A DNA stretch of 64,000 nt from CALUVN01 sp944323595 (GTDB lineage Bacteria; Cyanobacteriota; Vampirovibrionia; Gastranaerophilales; Gastranaerophilaceae). The translations under genes were made by a program, and so were the position numbers. The notes beneath the pieces are model-generated. The model saw only the letters and a program-made list of their open reading frames with translations. It was not told where the DNA came from and made no database searches. Where the stretch lies: assembly GCA_963931255.1 (NCBI GenBank), contig OZ006972.1, positions 806,001-870,000 on the forward strand, read 5' to 3'. Position 1 is the first letter of the stretch, and each line of letters begins with the position of its first letter. Of this stretch, positions 42,201 through 49,326 are shown piece after piece.

Positions 42201-43510
42201 CTCATATCCAATGTTAACTTTCCATTAACTTCTTTCGTAACTATCATAAACTTGCCCTGACTTATTACTTCGTCAAGCTTTTCTTTTGCTAATCCTATAT
42301 CGCCGCCATAGTATTTCTCATACATTACTGCTATCTTATCTGTTTTTGTTGCTGCACTCTCTTCACTCTTTATTAATGACTCTGCACTTGTCTTAAATTG
42401 AGCATGCTTATTCACTGCACTACTCGCAAATGTTAATTCCTGCTGTTTCTTTATTACACTCTCTACTTTTTCTTTACTGTATTGAGTTCCTCGTTCATAT
42501 CTGAATACTTCTTCAAAGCTTATCGGCTCTTCACTGTCAAATTCTATTGGTATGCCTTTGCTTTTTATACTTATTGCGCGACTATCTGGTAATACTTGTA
42601 CCGGTTTCTCGTTCTTTGCGTTTGCTAATAACTTTTGCAAATTTGCTTCAGTTTCTTCTGCGCTACTTGTCACTAATCCGTGCATTACGCTCTTTAAGCT
42701 GTCCATACTCGGAATATTGTCTATCATTCTCTGGATATAGTCCTCCAGAAATTTAGCGAACTCTTCTTTGCTCTTATTCCCGCGGTTTCTGTCAAGAAAA
42801 TCTAACCCTGTATTTTCATCCTTGTCGTAGAGACGCCGCGTTAACATCTTTTTCAAATGCTCTTTATTCTGCAAATAGTATTCTCGTTTTGTTAATTCCC
42901 CGTCGCGTGCGAGCATCAAATTATCCGCTCCAGTCGCCTGCAGTGCCAGAGCTTCCTCTACATTGCTTGATGACAATTCACTATCAAAATAATTCTTTAA
43001 CGCATCATAGCCTTTGCTTACGACCCCGTTATCCTGCTTTTGATACAATACATACGACTTGCTTACGTCCTCCATTATTGTGTTGATTACTTCATTCTGG
43101 GCCTGCGCCTCTGTCAGTTCGAATTTGACCGGTTCGGCTGCTTGTGGTTGAACTTTGGGTTCTATATTTTGAGGGGCTACTGTCGTAGGGGTAATTCCTG
43201 CTGCACTTTCTACACGTAAACCCATATCACTATTTGAGCTGATTGGTTTTGAATCTCCAAATAGTTTTATTGACGTGTTTGCTTGATTGTTTGTTTTTGT
43301 TTTGGCTGGTTGAGAAGGAACTTCTGCGCTGACGGCGTGTTCTTCTTTTACCCGTTCTTCCATTTGTCGATACCAGCTCTGTACCTCACTCCGTGTTAAT
43401 TCCCCCTTCTCCAGCATTATGCTCACTATCTTCTCCCGGCTATACTCCTTGTACTGCGGGTTTGATTGTATATATGCTGTTATCTTGCTTTCTACGCCCT
43501 TTGTGACCAT
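33257..43510 (-). CDS. Giant multidomain protein with HELTH, RelA/SpoT-like and HD regions (3417 aa)
   Basis: The largest gene of the window; intact, no frameshift seen. Order: polar N terminus; a two-helix hydrophobic stretch (about 512-562, GMAMTVVGGILCF, AGLITAGNTLAIGG); a metallopeptidase-like region with HELTH at 1283-1287 and a third ligand candidate in AEF at 1345, resembling the anthrax lethal-factor type; a RelA/SpoT-like synthetase region at about 1455-1665 (HRAKSATSLYDKI, DAVGVR ending at R1500, GSGYTALQ with Tyr 1627, EWQLRG); long helical repeats; an HD region (H2991, HD 3023-3024, H3068, D3120). No secretion signal or adjacent secretion gene. An effector or polymorphic-toxin role is inference. 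AAAAGGTAAAAA precedes ATG. Confidence 0.75.
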   Translation of the reverse strand: MVTKGVESKITAYIQSNPQYKEYSREKIVSIMLEKGELTRSEVQSWYRQMEERVKEEHAVSAEVPSQPAKTKTNNQANTSIKLFGDSKPISSNSDMGLRVESAAGITPTTVAPQNIEPKVQPQAAEPVKFELTEAQAQNEVINTIMEDVSKSYVLYQKQDNGVVSKGYDALKNYFDSELSSSNVEEALALQATGADNLMLARDGELTKREYYLQNKEHLKKMLTRRLYDKDENTGLDFLDRNRGNKSKEEFAKFLEDYIQRMIDNIPSMDSLKSVMHGLVTSSAEETEANLQKLLANAKNEKPVQVLPDSRAISIKSKGIPIEFDSEEPISFEEVFRYERGTQYSKEKVESVIKKQQELTFASSAVNKHAQFKTSAESLIKSEESAATKTDKIAVMYEKYYGGDIGLAKEKLDEVISQGKFMIVTKEVNGKLTLDMSAYGTEAQQQNILNLLLRFGIQQQDKQLEKVLGGKPEDKMLAINQDYEAAYTNAYGNEFTEELVQAMENDNKSFIRKYTGGASMAGMAMTVVGGILCFTPAAPLGAGLITAGNTLAIGGMAAESALGYTEALTREEVNEEELEDLSKQLIMNAGGFVVGYKASKLGMKAFNKLVDKKLTETFKTQITEGNRAAALKEVFSDPQKLGNFMEAAGAKIGTDFLVSYAGDLAMMGVLDTQDDWESLLKANLMGIIVGTSSDVSDIGKLAYRHDPKAPKTEPPKIDLSDETPPLAPKVSDETKDIENLFMPVDEPPGNHKRGGQDALNVKESVSETVAVEKNKPSTPETLKRDLLELEFAGEGKFWNEEKLDNALKKYDADDIKQITRIFNNFKKDKNYNETNACLGMRSLLSLDKKYLDTAERIVNEKSCTDTKNLIDAVIYVPLRLQLIGTLQYDRINELLDLKENCDNPALNIDNILVLLQKPEKYAALLDNLPAIMNAKDRAGNYIFNGKFLDEIKKDNAELITAYIKADGKLGDGVTDLFDKYPRLGSVIKEQIIKDPALTVEKFEAHVKALYQREIDKAGLKEEAFNEYLKLKSKDSDATPPAINIQGRLFKEIEENYQKIDDPQLKELVRKGLLNNELDAQKVKDIVDAYYTFKGEYAHIGDKWDMPRFREYYKYLLETNPDKARQYAAAVNNPDVKIDDPAFDDLMQDVRIDRMRAFIQKNPESEIGNHFYNEYYLKQDDIPADLKEKCIKINEKYGTKIFLSKESDIDALEYIDAELAEWARVSNGAAKYPAMFDFSKAKRSYIDPKSAYGQGTTAGYNNQSEHTIGMNGLSYNRVAYAIRHELTHANDSKHGWGINPKYNLDEIMPKDKDGKPIYKKCQFKDEFRRAGIPEEHIPYAYNNTAEFIAVAAEGDMSKYSPEFKQMLLDFGMPEWQLNMKDFSYWDIHKTHTFDKLSQKIELPENPDDPKAPKEKFVITEQGRQIINEHVANIRKRALEVENDIVQFMYDNKLGTPETMVHRAKSATSLYDKIANYLTDNGKRKPSIKDAVDDVRDAVGVRTKLENGDFTNHPDVQALLKAGDERGAILRAAELQSQPMVDNIKQLLSNYAAGKTDTKLTRISNYMGKDGIPYFSERQLEEIQRHAASLKIHDFSIVTRIDENDPHFTPEEIKAANKKATTKVRGSGYTALQMNFETKDGDVFEWQLRGEKVNVFGEAEHVPYDLRTGKDISAGNPELAKFYEPIEDLLSKENMTEAEFDEYNAYLTAHYEHLRKLELGFESTAPVLPEKFDKRLSAENLERLHDYAEKVKKGKMTGTSAKYEYERIIFTDPTRPKTQILEGGIRADELDEVAPYGQFRPETDSPVQTGLRATEAPKTNFENVEKLLAAYEDKMSDGDLLNLKKYLTANPDKQALVENVLRHFDEMARIRKEEDEKLGGIVLYHTKGEEYNDLFDCLRELTPEKEPYIDFYFSLGMMTKKMSNMNRVSNVIAQIPPQVCKVAESVAQEMPEVTGDIENFLIWAALKHINKDIYGNMQSFVKKYPEILDEIDIEYIAERAYNGFDMSATLEKNYQIQKQLLEEFPEQADYINKSSRFILHNTDIESVPLIEELNIRQDVDNIQTTMNFEYEWAKKLSDGLMNHGSNSDVNIDILRRQAELIKCFSEIKTEKGSLLDEMGFGNLRSILDHVIIYGNANLDIKQIFDKIEKLKDLTIETENGPKKVFGTDYSSIISLDKLIQSEFKDSDGKYLGTAIDADYTANVVEFLNKTGYSKNMDNHIYDMIGNLQYNHTDMAALNTAREALADIKFINSEGKTLELAEVMDFANLRAFAFKAKFDTKTFNENIQFLKENISNIKIDDGSDKELLKLILLNPNRKTDAGYDLHTYIKEHVLTSNGNQNIPPFDIKDSNELNIYVLGLKDEYGNGIYNTSNGTVNPDLNVTAQMAYTLAENKDIPNAIKKTLMTSYYARDNELCAEGIQIYRDLVKHGINDSYTIRRILLNGKAHTREVLDKIINDAELNQNPQSIITALQVMKTPANIGLYKKLITTRDLKSTEKILNLCNDKNKTEFASHLLDIDPEISVSRLEELFLYGLYNCPKEAIGELHAAGSHVLNDHNLLGAIATTTRNRLKDNVETDEKALMENIEIIKTLNENDIGIAYQQIAAAITDPANNKMSDVQRFLELMHKNMSDEQLEHGSYYLHGKSAKEIADNLELFEGLKIKDAKGKERPVYSILEENIVNLKHEDAKKIADFLRVLHDTEVEINNRKAKLIDVLNLNGLEQVAKIEDLKLDKISKIFSAHPEYAGTVDCRVVGKLNDFADYLDRTDLQINELSIEEKRNLLKLFMQYNADLYDQTFHKIINCDLIPHDKDSYCSTLPKLIKSLGLDTTPLTREVKQNYYKAMDSLADPNGAFMKTNLEDLDFKLELTYPRETFISHMQELMKDLTPQERMKATDYFGFEFRTLADGSFVMNGYPVNINNGAKMAEITDPQTKAVIEKMRPYVKQFSENNKIHIDGNPELAAQLNDIIKAFPEFLTTVGKVQHRTHDFTVDVHTLKVMQGVMSNPRYAKLPEADKRALQIATLMHDLTKAENHIDKTHPAYSAFDTYYLLSKMDMPESERLKIYQIIKNHDWLEQYNKKIKNPDGTFRDMTPEEKTKAAQDTAFELRQGNSFEMASILAEADLAGVKRNGVFFEKYKDELVKGNEEIGALVTELQKTAIHLPQERIPHASDIIADGENVVEVEIDGIKNKVVYLQPDMELSQYGFADGLNSNDLNVLVHAFDDDGAGATFQALGQIDSDALLSSSYITYEKGNYHVFRTQGFILDVASDDIHAAYYRDFGSGTKKDIELLKDEYLFSTQRSEERKYISELLKQKLGLSDEEYTKFLPEISDKSILELDKTHPEAARAMREIFDAMEGGKRSAGRQYNEILITRPKIQGIFFEGKHKDDSTPGEYTIDKVPEYLRRYAADNDLPIIFFGK

Positions 43511-43602
43511 TTTTTACCTTTTACCTGTTTCTTTTTTATTACTTATCCTATCGGCTCTTTCTCTCCCTTTCTTTAATCTTTTTTCCCTTTTCTTAACTTT
43601 TG

Positions 43603-43630
43603 TTAACGATTTTAATTTTTATGCTATTAT
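43603..43630 (+). promoter_or_regulatory. Promoter of hom, leaderless start
   Basis: TTAACG (43603-43608), 16-base spacer, TATTAT (43625-43630), then 7 bases to ATG at 43638. No Shine-Dalgarno site is present. Confidence 0.5.
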
Positions 43631-43637
43631 TAAAACT

Positions 43638-44924
43638 ATGGATAAGAATTTAAATAAAAACGGAAAAATTAAAATCGGCTTAATCGGTCTTGGCACCGTA
43701 GGCTCCGGTGTTTATAAGACTCTGGAAGCTTTTAAAAATATCGAAGTAGTTAAAATTGCTGTTCGGAATGTTAATAAAAAAAGAAATATTCCGAATCTAG
43801 ATGAATCAATTATTACCGGCGACCCTTACGAGGTTGTTAATAACCCTGAAATTCAAATTGTAGTTGAACTTATCGGCGGATTGGAACCTGCTTTCGATTT
43901 GATAAAAACAGCTGTTAAAAACGGTAAACATATTGTTACAGCTAACAAGGAACTTCTTGCAAAACACGGCGAAGAATTGTTTACATTTGCAGAAAAACAT
44001 AACAAAGTTGTCCTTTATGAGGCTGCAATCGCAGGCGGTATTCCTATTATTATGCCTATCAAAACAATTCTTGCAGGTAACAAAATTACCCGAATAGAAG
44101 CTATCCTTAACGGAACCACAAACTATATTCTGACAAAAATGGATGTCCAAGGCGCATCTTATGAACAGGTTTTGAATGAAGCACAGGCTCTCGGATATGC
44201 AGAAGCAGATCCTACAGGTGATGTTGAGGGGTTTGACGCTGCTTATAAAATCACGACGCTTGCAACACTTGCGTTCAAAAAACGTATCAAAATAGAAAAT
44301 GTTTACCGCGAGGGAATCACAAAAATTCGTCCGGAAGATATGAAAGCGGCAAATGATTTGGGATACAAAATTAAGCTTATCGCATCCGCATATCTGGATG
44401 AATATGGAAGAGCCGATGTCAGAGTTCACCCGATGCTTGTTTCCAAAAAATCAACTTTAGCACACATAGATTACGTGACTAATGCTGTAAGTCTCACAGG
44501 GCACCCTGTCGGAAGTGTTACACTCTCAGGCCCCGGAGCCGGTGAATTCCCGACAGCAAGTTCCGTTGTTGGTGATATACTTTCTATAGCAGCAGAACTA
44601 GGTACTACTGACTATCTTCTCCCTATGATGAGATGCCAGCATGAAGATGCCGCTGAAATGATTAATATTCTTGATACCGAAAATAAATATTATATTTCTA
44701 TCAATGCCCAGAACAACAAAGGGGTTATCGGTACAATAGGAACCATTTGCGCACAAAACGATATAAGTCTTGCAAGTATTGTTCAACGCTGCGTTTCTGA
44801 TGATAATACCGCAGACATTACTGTTATCACAGAACTCGTAAAAGAAAAAAATATGCAAAATGCAATCAAACTTATTGAACAGGACGGAAATAAAGTAAAC
44901 AGCATCATAAGAGTGCAAATATAA
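43638..44924 (+). CDS. hom: Homoserine dehydrogenase
   Basis: It reduces aspartate semialdehyde to homoserine in threonine and methionine synthesis. The NAD(P) loop IGLIGLGTVGSGVYKTL is at residues 12-28, the HIVTANKELLAKHG and VLYEAAIAGGIPII segments follow, LNGTTNYILTKM contains the substrate site, and DPTGDVEGFDAAYK has the catalytic Lys/Asp region. The last 75 residues are an ACT domain (YYISINAQNNKGVIGTIGTIC), the usual feedback-control part. A long upstream frame (from 43419) is rejected because its residues have no domain sense. Confidence 0.93.
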   Translation: MDKNLNKNGKIKIGLIGLGTVGSGVYKTLEAFKNIEVVKIAVRNVNKKRNIPNLDESIITGDPYEVVNNPEIQIVVELIGGLEPAFDLIKTAVKNGKHIVTANKELLAKHGEELFTFAEKHNKVVLYEAAIAGGIPIIMPIKTILAGNKITRIEAILNGTTNYILTKMDVQGASYEQVLNEAQALGYAEADPTGDVEGFDAAYKITTLATLAFKKRIKIENVYREGITKIRPEDMKAANDLGYKIKLIASAYLDEYGRADVRVHPMLVSKKSTLAHIDYVTNAVSLTGHPVGSVTLSGPGAGEFPTASSVVGDILSIAAELGTTDYLLPMMRCQHEDAAEMINILDTENKYYISINAQNNKGVIGTIGTICAQNDISLASIVQRCVSDDNTADITVITELVKEKNMQNAIKLIEQDGNKVNSIIRVQI

Positions 44925-44937
44925 AGAGGAACATAAG

Positions 44938-45996
44938 ATGAGTTATTACTATCAAGGATTAATAAATACTTTCAGAGAATATCTGCCGGTTACGGACAAA
45001 ACACCAGTTATAACGCTAAATGAGGGTAATACTCCCCTGATTAAAGCAGATAATCTTGCTAAAAAAATCGGCGTGGATGCTGAAATTTACTTGAAATTTG
45101 AGGGTTCAAATCCTACAGGAAGTTTTAAAGACCGCGGCATGACTATGGCAGTTTCAAAAGCAAAAGAAGACGGCGCAGGTGCCATAATCTGTGCATCTAC
45201 AGGCAATACCTCCGCATCTGCCGCAGCTTACGGGGCTAAAGCAGGAATGAGAACTTTTGTACTTATTCCGGATGGTTATATTGCACTCGGAAAACTCTCA
45301 CAGGCTATGATGTACGGTGCGGAAATTATCGCTATTCAGGGGAATTTTGATGAAGCGCTTGAAGTTGTCAGAAACATCGCTGCAAAATACCCTGTTACGC
45401 TGGTAAATTCCGTTAATCCTTATAGAATTGAGGGACAAAAAACAGGCGCGTTTGAAATTATAAATGCGCTCGGACAAGCCCCTGACTACCATTTCATCCC
45501 TGTAGGCAACGCCGGAAATATTACCGCGTACTGGAAAGGATACAAGGAATGGTTTAACCTCGGTAAAATCCCTGCACTTCCTAAAATGATGGGATTTGAA
45601 GCAGAGGGCGCCGCTGCAATCGTCAAAGGCGAAAGAATTATGAAACCTGAAACGCTTGCCACTGCCATTAGAATAGGCAACCCTGCAAGCTGGAAACAGG
45701 CTGAAGCTGCACGCGATGAAAGCAACGGTATGATTAATTTTGTAACAGATGAAGAAATCGTTAAAGCATACAAACTCATTGCCTCTACAGAGGGAGTTCT
45801 TGCAGAACCTGCAAGCGCCGCATCTGTTGCCGGATTAATTAAAGTTAAAGATAAGGTAAAATCAGGTTCAAAATGTGTTTGTATCCTGACAGGCAACGGG
45901 CTTAAAGATCCTGACAATGCAATCAAATACTCTAATGCCGACGTTAAAAAGACTTCGTCAGATATTACTGATATCTTAAAGGTTATGAATATATAA
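44938..45996 (+). CDS. thrC: Threonine synthase
   Basis: PLP enzyme that converts O-phosphohomoserine to threonine. The PLP lysine lies in NPTGSFKDRGMTMA; VITLNEGNTPLIKADNLAKK is the start of the fold, CASTGNTSASAAAYG the phosphate loop and PVGNAGNITAYWKGY the active-site loop. 352 residues is the short class (about 350) found in Bacillus and Cyanobacteria. It begins 14 bases after hom with AGAGGA upstream, an apparent two-gene operon ending at a terminator. Confidence 0.93.
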   Translation: MSYYYQGLINTFREYLPVTDKTPVITLNEGNTPLIKADNLAKKIGVDAEIYLKFEGSNPTGSFKDRGMTMAVSKAKEDGAGAIICASTGNTSASAAAYGAKAGMRTFVLIPDGYIALGKLSQAMMYGAEIIAIQGNFDEALEVVRNIAAKYPVTLVNSVNPYRIEGQKTGAFEIINALGQAPDYHFIPVGNAGNITAYWKGYKEWFNLGKIPALPKMMGFEAEGAAAIVKGERIMKPETLATAIRIGNPASWKQAEAARDESNGMINFVTDEEIVKAYKLIASTEGVLAEPASAASVAGLIKVKDKVKSGSKCVCILTGNGLKDPDNAIKYSNADVKKTSSDITDILKVMNI

Positions 45997-45997
45997 C

Positions 45998-46035
45998 CCC
46001 TGCGGCAAGTGTATAAATTTATGCAGGGCAATTTT
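45998..46035 (+). terminator. Terminator of hom-thrC
   Basis: CCCTGC (45998-46003) pairs with GCAGGG (46023-46028), followed by CAATTTTT. Stem of 6 bp with a long loop; moderate strength. Confidence 0.55.
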
Positions 46036-46077
46036 TAATTAAATTTTCCCTTTATATAATTACGGGGAAAATAGAAG

Positions 46078-47352
46078 ATGAAAATCGGACAAATTAAACG
46101 TCTTGCTCAATTTGTTGCACATAATACAAATAAAGTGATATCAAATGGTTTTAATAAAGCCGGTAACAGACTTGCGGCAAAGATAAATCTACCTGTTACA
46201 TCCAAAATGCAAGGGATTGAATGCCCTGATGGAACAATATCCCTTGATTTAGTAAAAGTTGAGAGAAATTTCGGCAAAAGTTCTTCAAATATAATTTCTT
46301 TTAAAGATAAAGACGGCAAAGTAATTCAGCGTATACGCACGGATAAAACTCCTGAAATGACCGTTGAAACCAGAAGTAACTATTTCAGCGATACGCATTA
46401 TTCTGATAAATCTAATACCCGTTTGGGATTTACGGATATAATAAGAAGCAAAAAAGTGAACGGAGAACTGCAAAGTCAGAGCAGAGATATGATAACCGTT
46501 TCTACTTTACCGGATGACGTAACTCCTGTTATTACCCATTCAAAGCTTTTGACAAGGGAATACTACTCCGGAGCAAGAAGTGAAACCCAAACTATTAAAT
46601 CATGGATTAAAGGTCACAAAGCGGAAGCAAAATATCTTGAAACAACAGGTTTAAGGCGAAATGACGGCAGAGTTCAGCTTACCGGAATAAAAGGCAACAC
46701 TGATACTCCTGTAGATTTTTTTGCAAAAGATCCGTATATTATGACAAGAATGTATCCGAAAAAAGATTTTATTGAATCTGTAAGGCATTACCTTGCGGAT
46801 ATGAATGAAGTTTCTATTAATTCATTAAATTTTAAGCTTAAAAAATTGAAAAACTGTCATGGTTATTATCAACCTGCAACAAATACCGTTTGTATAGATA
46901 TGGCTAATACAAAACAAGATCTGGTAAACACTGTCGGGCATGAATTAAGACATAAACGTCAGGACAATATGACAAAAACAGCCATAGTAAACTTTTTCAG
47001 AAGAATTTTCGGCGGTAGCAGCGGCAACACAAATGAAAATCTCCTCGGTTTCCATTTTTTGAAAGGTAATGGCTTAAGTATCCTCTCCTTAAATGGCAGA
47101 ATTAAAAAATTCTATTATGCGTCCCCTCTGGAAAAAGATGCATTTAAAGCCGGAAATCGTTTTGAAATGCAATATATAAGATTTATGAATGCACTCCATA
47201 TGGAATTTCCTTTTTCCCGATTTGCTCACTTTGGCGGAGATGCATTAAAAGTTAATAAAGCAGAAAATGATTTATTATCCGCTATTATTGAAAAAGCCAG
47301 ATCTGAGGGGAAAATTGTAGAAAGTAAGATTCCTTTAAAAATAAAAATCTAG
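46078..47352 (+). CDS. Putative HExxH metallopeptidase of unknown family (424 aa)
   Basis: The sequence TKQDLVNTVGHELRHKRQDN carries an HELRH zinc motif at about residue 300, preceded by a strand CIDMANT. The region before it is beta-rich and strongly charged. The helices after it (TAIVNFFRRIFGG, FKAGNRFEMQYIRFM) could supply the third ligand, perhaps an E in LEKDAFKAGNRFEMQ, as in gluzincins. No signal peptide. The frame is intact. It shares no obvious similarity with the HELTH region of the giant protein outside the motif. GGGGAAAATAGAAG precedes the ATG. Function unknown. Confidence 0.55.
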   Translation: MKIGQIKRLAQFVAHNTNKVISNGFNKAGNRLAAKINLPVTSKMQGIECPDGTISLDLVKVERNFGKSSSNIISFKDKDGKVIQRIRTDKTPEMTVETRSNYFSDTHYSDKSNTRLGFTDIIRSKKVNGELQSQSRDMITVSTLPDDVTPVITHSKLLTREYYSGARSETQTIKSWIKGHKAEAKYLETTGLRRNDGRVQLTGIKGNTDTPVDFFAKDPYIMTRMYPKKDFIESVRHYLADMNEVSINSLNFKLKKLKNCHGYYQPATNTVCIDMANTKQDLVNTVGHELRHKRQDNMTKTAIVNFFRRIFGGSSGNTNENLLGFHFLKGNGLSILSLNGRIKKFYYASPLEKDAFKAGNRFEMQYIRFMNALHMEFPFSRFAHFGGDALKVNKAENDLLSAIIEKARSEGKIVESKIPLKIKI

Positions 47353-47354
47353 GA

Positions 47355-47383
47355 TTGTATAATTTTCTACTCTCTGGTATTAT
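47355..47383 (+). promoter_or_regulatory. Promoter with leaderless start for the M48-like gene
   Basis: TTGTAT (47355-47360), 17-base spacer, TATTAT (47378-47383), then 6 bases to ATG at 47390. No Shine-Dalgarno site. Confidence 0.5.
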
Positions 47384-47389
47384 TATTAT

Positions 47390-48091
47390 ATGAAAAAGAT
47401 TATTAATGTTTTAATTGCAGTATTGTTAAGTATTAATGCTGGCTTTGCCTACGAAATGACCAATGAAGAGCTCTTAAAAGATATATCAATTCAAAATGTA
47501 ATTGATAACATCGCTTATGAGATGCTGAATGTCGGGCAAATTAAACAGAGAATGATTTTCACATACGATAAAGAAAGTAAGAAAAAACTCTTAAAAGCCA
47601 ATGAATCCCTTACAAAACGAGAAATTTTGATTTATGGCGATATTGTACAAAAAATTTCTGATAAAAATGAGCTTGCCGCACTTATCGCACGTGAAATTGT
47701 TAAGGCTGACGCCTCCTACTGGGGATATTTTAAAGGTTATGTCGGCTCTGCACAAATCAGATTTGCACCTAAAAAATATGAGATTTATTTTGACAGTGCC
47801 GCAGTAGATTTGATGGTAAAAGCAGGTTACAATCCTATAGGTATGATTACTCTTCTGCATAAAGTTTACCCGCAGAGAAGAACCGATTTCCTATCAGCCT
47901 CAAATCTTACCAGCAAAAGGGTTATGTATGTATATGAATATATTTACAAAACCTATCCTGAATTTCTGGCAAATAATGAGTACAGGGAAAATAAATATTA
48001 TCAAAATTTTCTGTTAACCTCAACAGAAAACAGAGCCAAATTCTACGAAAAAATGAAAAATAACTCTGATGAGAAAATTAAGTATGAGTAA
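47390..48091 (+). CDS. Secreted M48-like protein lacking the zinc motif
   Basis: 233 residues with a signal peptide (MKKIINVLIAVLLSINAGFAY). The layout of an M48 peptidase is visible: DKNELAALIAREIVKADA where a protease would have AHEIAHV (so HExxH is REIVK), then IRFAPKKYEIYFDSAAVDLMVKAGYNPIGMITLLHKVYP, matching the ExDxxG helix and the conserved AGY-P-G segment but with DSAAVD. Both zinc-binding histidines are gone. It is thus probably a pseudo-peptidase of the periplasm. It overlaps the next gene by 8 bases. Confidence 0.6.
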   Translation: MKKIINVLIAVLLSINAGFAYEMTNEELLKDISIQNVIDNIAYEMLNVGQIKQRMIFTYDKESKKKLLKANESLTKREILIYGDIVQKISDKNELAALIAREIVKADASYWGYFKGYVGSAQIRFAPKKYEIYFDSAAVDLMVKAGYNPIGMITLLHKVYPQRRTDFLSASNLTSKRVMYVYEYIYKTYPEFLANNEYRENKYYQNFLLTSTENRAKFYEKMKNNSDEKIKYE

Positions 48092-48659
48092 GTTTTTGTA
48101 TACCTTAGCATTTTTATTTATCTTTTCCGCGTCAGTTTTTGCCGCAGAACCACAAACCTGCGAACAAATTCCTGACATGCCTGAAAATCCGCTGTCCGAA
48201 AAAATTCTCATAAAAAAATATGATTATACAAACACAACAAAAATTCCCATTTATCTGCATATAGAAAACCGTTACAGAACAAATGGAGATACAAAAGCAG
48301 GGGATGAACTGACTTTTGTCGTATCAAGAGATGTTTACCACAACGGACAGATTCTGGTAAAACGCGGAGATAAAACAACCGTAAAACTTACACACTATAT
48401 CCGCCGCGGAATGAACGGAATTCCATCTATTCTGATTCTTGAGGGCTTTAATTTTGAAAATATTGATTCAAGAAAACTTGACGCCAGATTTATAAAACGC
48501 GGATTCGACAATACACTTTTTGTATTGCCGCTTAAATGGGCTCTAACATTCCTTTATCCGTTGGGTTCCTTTGCTAATTTTGTTATCGGCTGTGAAGCAA
48601 GAATTTCGCCTAAAGATGAAATTATTATCTATTATTATCCTGACTGGGTTATTGAATAA
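48084..48659 (+). CDS. Secreted protein of unknown function (191 aa)
   Basis: A signal peptide (MSKFLYTLAFLFIFSASVFA, cut near AEP) is followed by a two-Cys start (PQTCEQIP) and a beta-rich domain: IPIYLHIENRYRT, DELTFVVSRDVYHNGQILVKRGDKTTVKLTHYI, ILILEGFNFENIDSRKLDARFIKRG. A last hydrophobic segment (LFVLPLKWALTFLYPLGSFANFVIG) may be a membrane anchor. I do not know the family. Its ATG at 48084 overlaps the M48-like stop; an in-frame ATG at 48069 is an alternative. Confidence 0.55.
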   Translation: MSKFLYTLAFLFIFSASVFAAEPQTCEQIPDMPENPLSEKILIKKYDYTNTTKIPIYLHIENRYRTNGDTKAGDELTFVVSRDVYHNGQILVKRGDKTTVKLTHYIRRGMNGIPSILILEGFNFENIDSRKLDARFIKRGFDNTLFVLPLKWALTFLYPLGSFANFVIGCEARISPKDEIIIYYYPDWVIE

Positions 48660-48756
48660 ATTGTTAAATTTTGGTTAATAAATCAACACTTTTGTTAATA
48701 AAGAGTTATAACGTATATGTAAGGAATAAATAAGAATTTTGAAAGGAGTGTTGATT

Positions 48757-49212
48757 ATGAAATTTTTAGTTAGAAAAGCACCGGAAAACTTTATAAGAAC
48801 TGTTAATGATGAAATAAGTTCTTTACTAAACAGACACTTCGACAGCTATTTTCCAGAAGCTGCCTACTGGGAAGATATGGATAAATTCTCTATGCCTGTA
48901 GAAATTACGGATAAAGGCAGAGATTATGAAGTACGTGCTGAATTGCCGGGAGTTAAAAAAGAAGATCTTGATATAGATATTGATAAAAATTACCTGACTA
49001 TCAACGCTAAAAAAGAAGAAGAAAATAAAGTCGATGATAAGACTTATAAAAAATCCGAATTCAGATATGGTGAATTTTCAAGAACAGTTTATTTCCCTGA
49101 AGAAATTAATGTTGAAAAAACCGAAGCTAAACTTGAACATGGTGTCTTGAAAATTGACGCACCTAAAAAATATACTGAAAACGAATCTAAAAAGAAATTA
49201 ACTGTTAAATAA
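48757..49212 (+). CDS. Small heat-shock protein (Hsp20) 1
   Basis: 151 residues. The alpha-crystallin domain is complete: MPVEITDKGRDYEVRAELPGVKKEDLDIDIDKNYLTINAKKEEE, KSEFRYGEFSRTVYFPEEINVEKTEAKLEHGVLKIDAPKK. An ATP-independent holdase that binds unfolding proteins. AAAGGAGTG lies 9 bases before ATG at 48757; a start at 48739 is less likely. It is convergent with gene 49327 across a perfect palindrome. Confidence 0.93.
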   Translation: MKFLVRKAPENFIRTVNDEISSLLNRHFDSYFPEAAYWEDMDKFSMPVEITDKGRDYEVRAELPGVKKEDLDIDIDKNYLTINAKKEEENKVDDKTYKKSEFRYGEFSRTVYFPEEINVEKTEAKLEHGVLKIDAPKKYTENESKKKLTVK

Positions 49213-49242
49213 AGATTCCACGATAAACATTAAGTAACGTAG

Positions 49243-49272
49243 GCACCTCTGATTTTATAAAATCAGAGGTGC
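49243..49272. terminator. Bidirectional terminator between Hsp20-1 and the membrane gene
   Basis: GCACCTCTGATTTT and AAAATCAGAGGTGC (49243-49256, 49259-49272) form a perfect palindrome of 30 bases with an AT loop. A weak T run flanks each side. Confidence 0.7.
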
Positions 49273-49326
49273 TTCTTTGTAGAAATACTAATAAAATCTC
49301 TACATTAACATAAGAATATTTACAGC

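Noticed and set aside
43419..43637. N-terminal extension of homoserine dehydrogenase
   Set aside because: It has no domain sense, overlaps the giant gene's start and lies upstream of the hom promoter.
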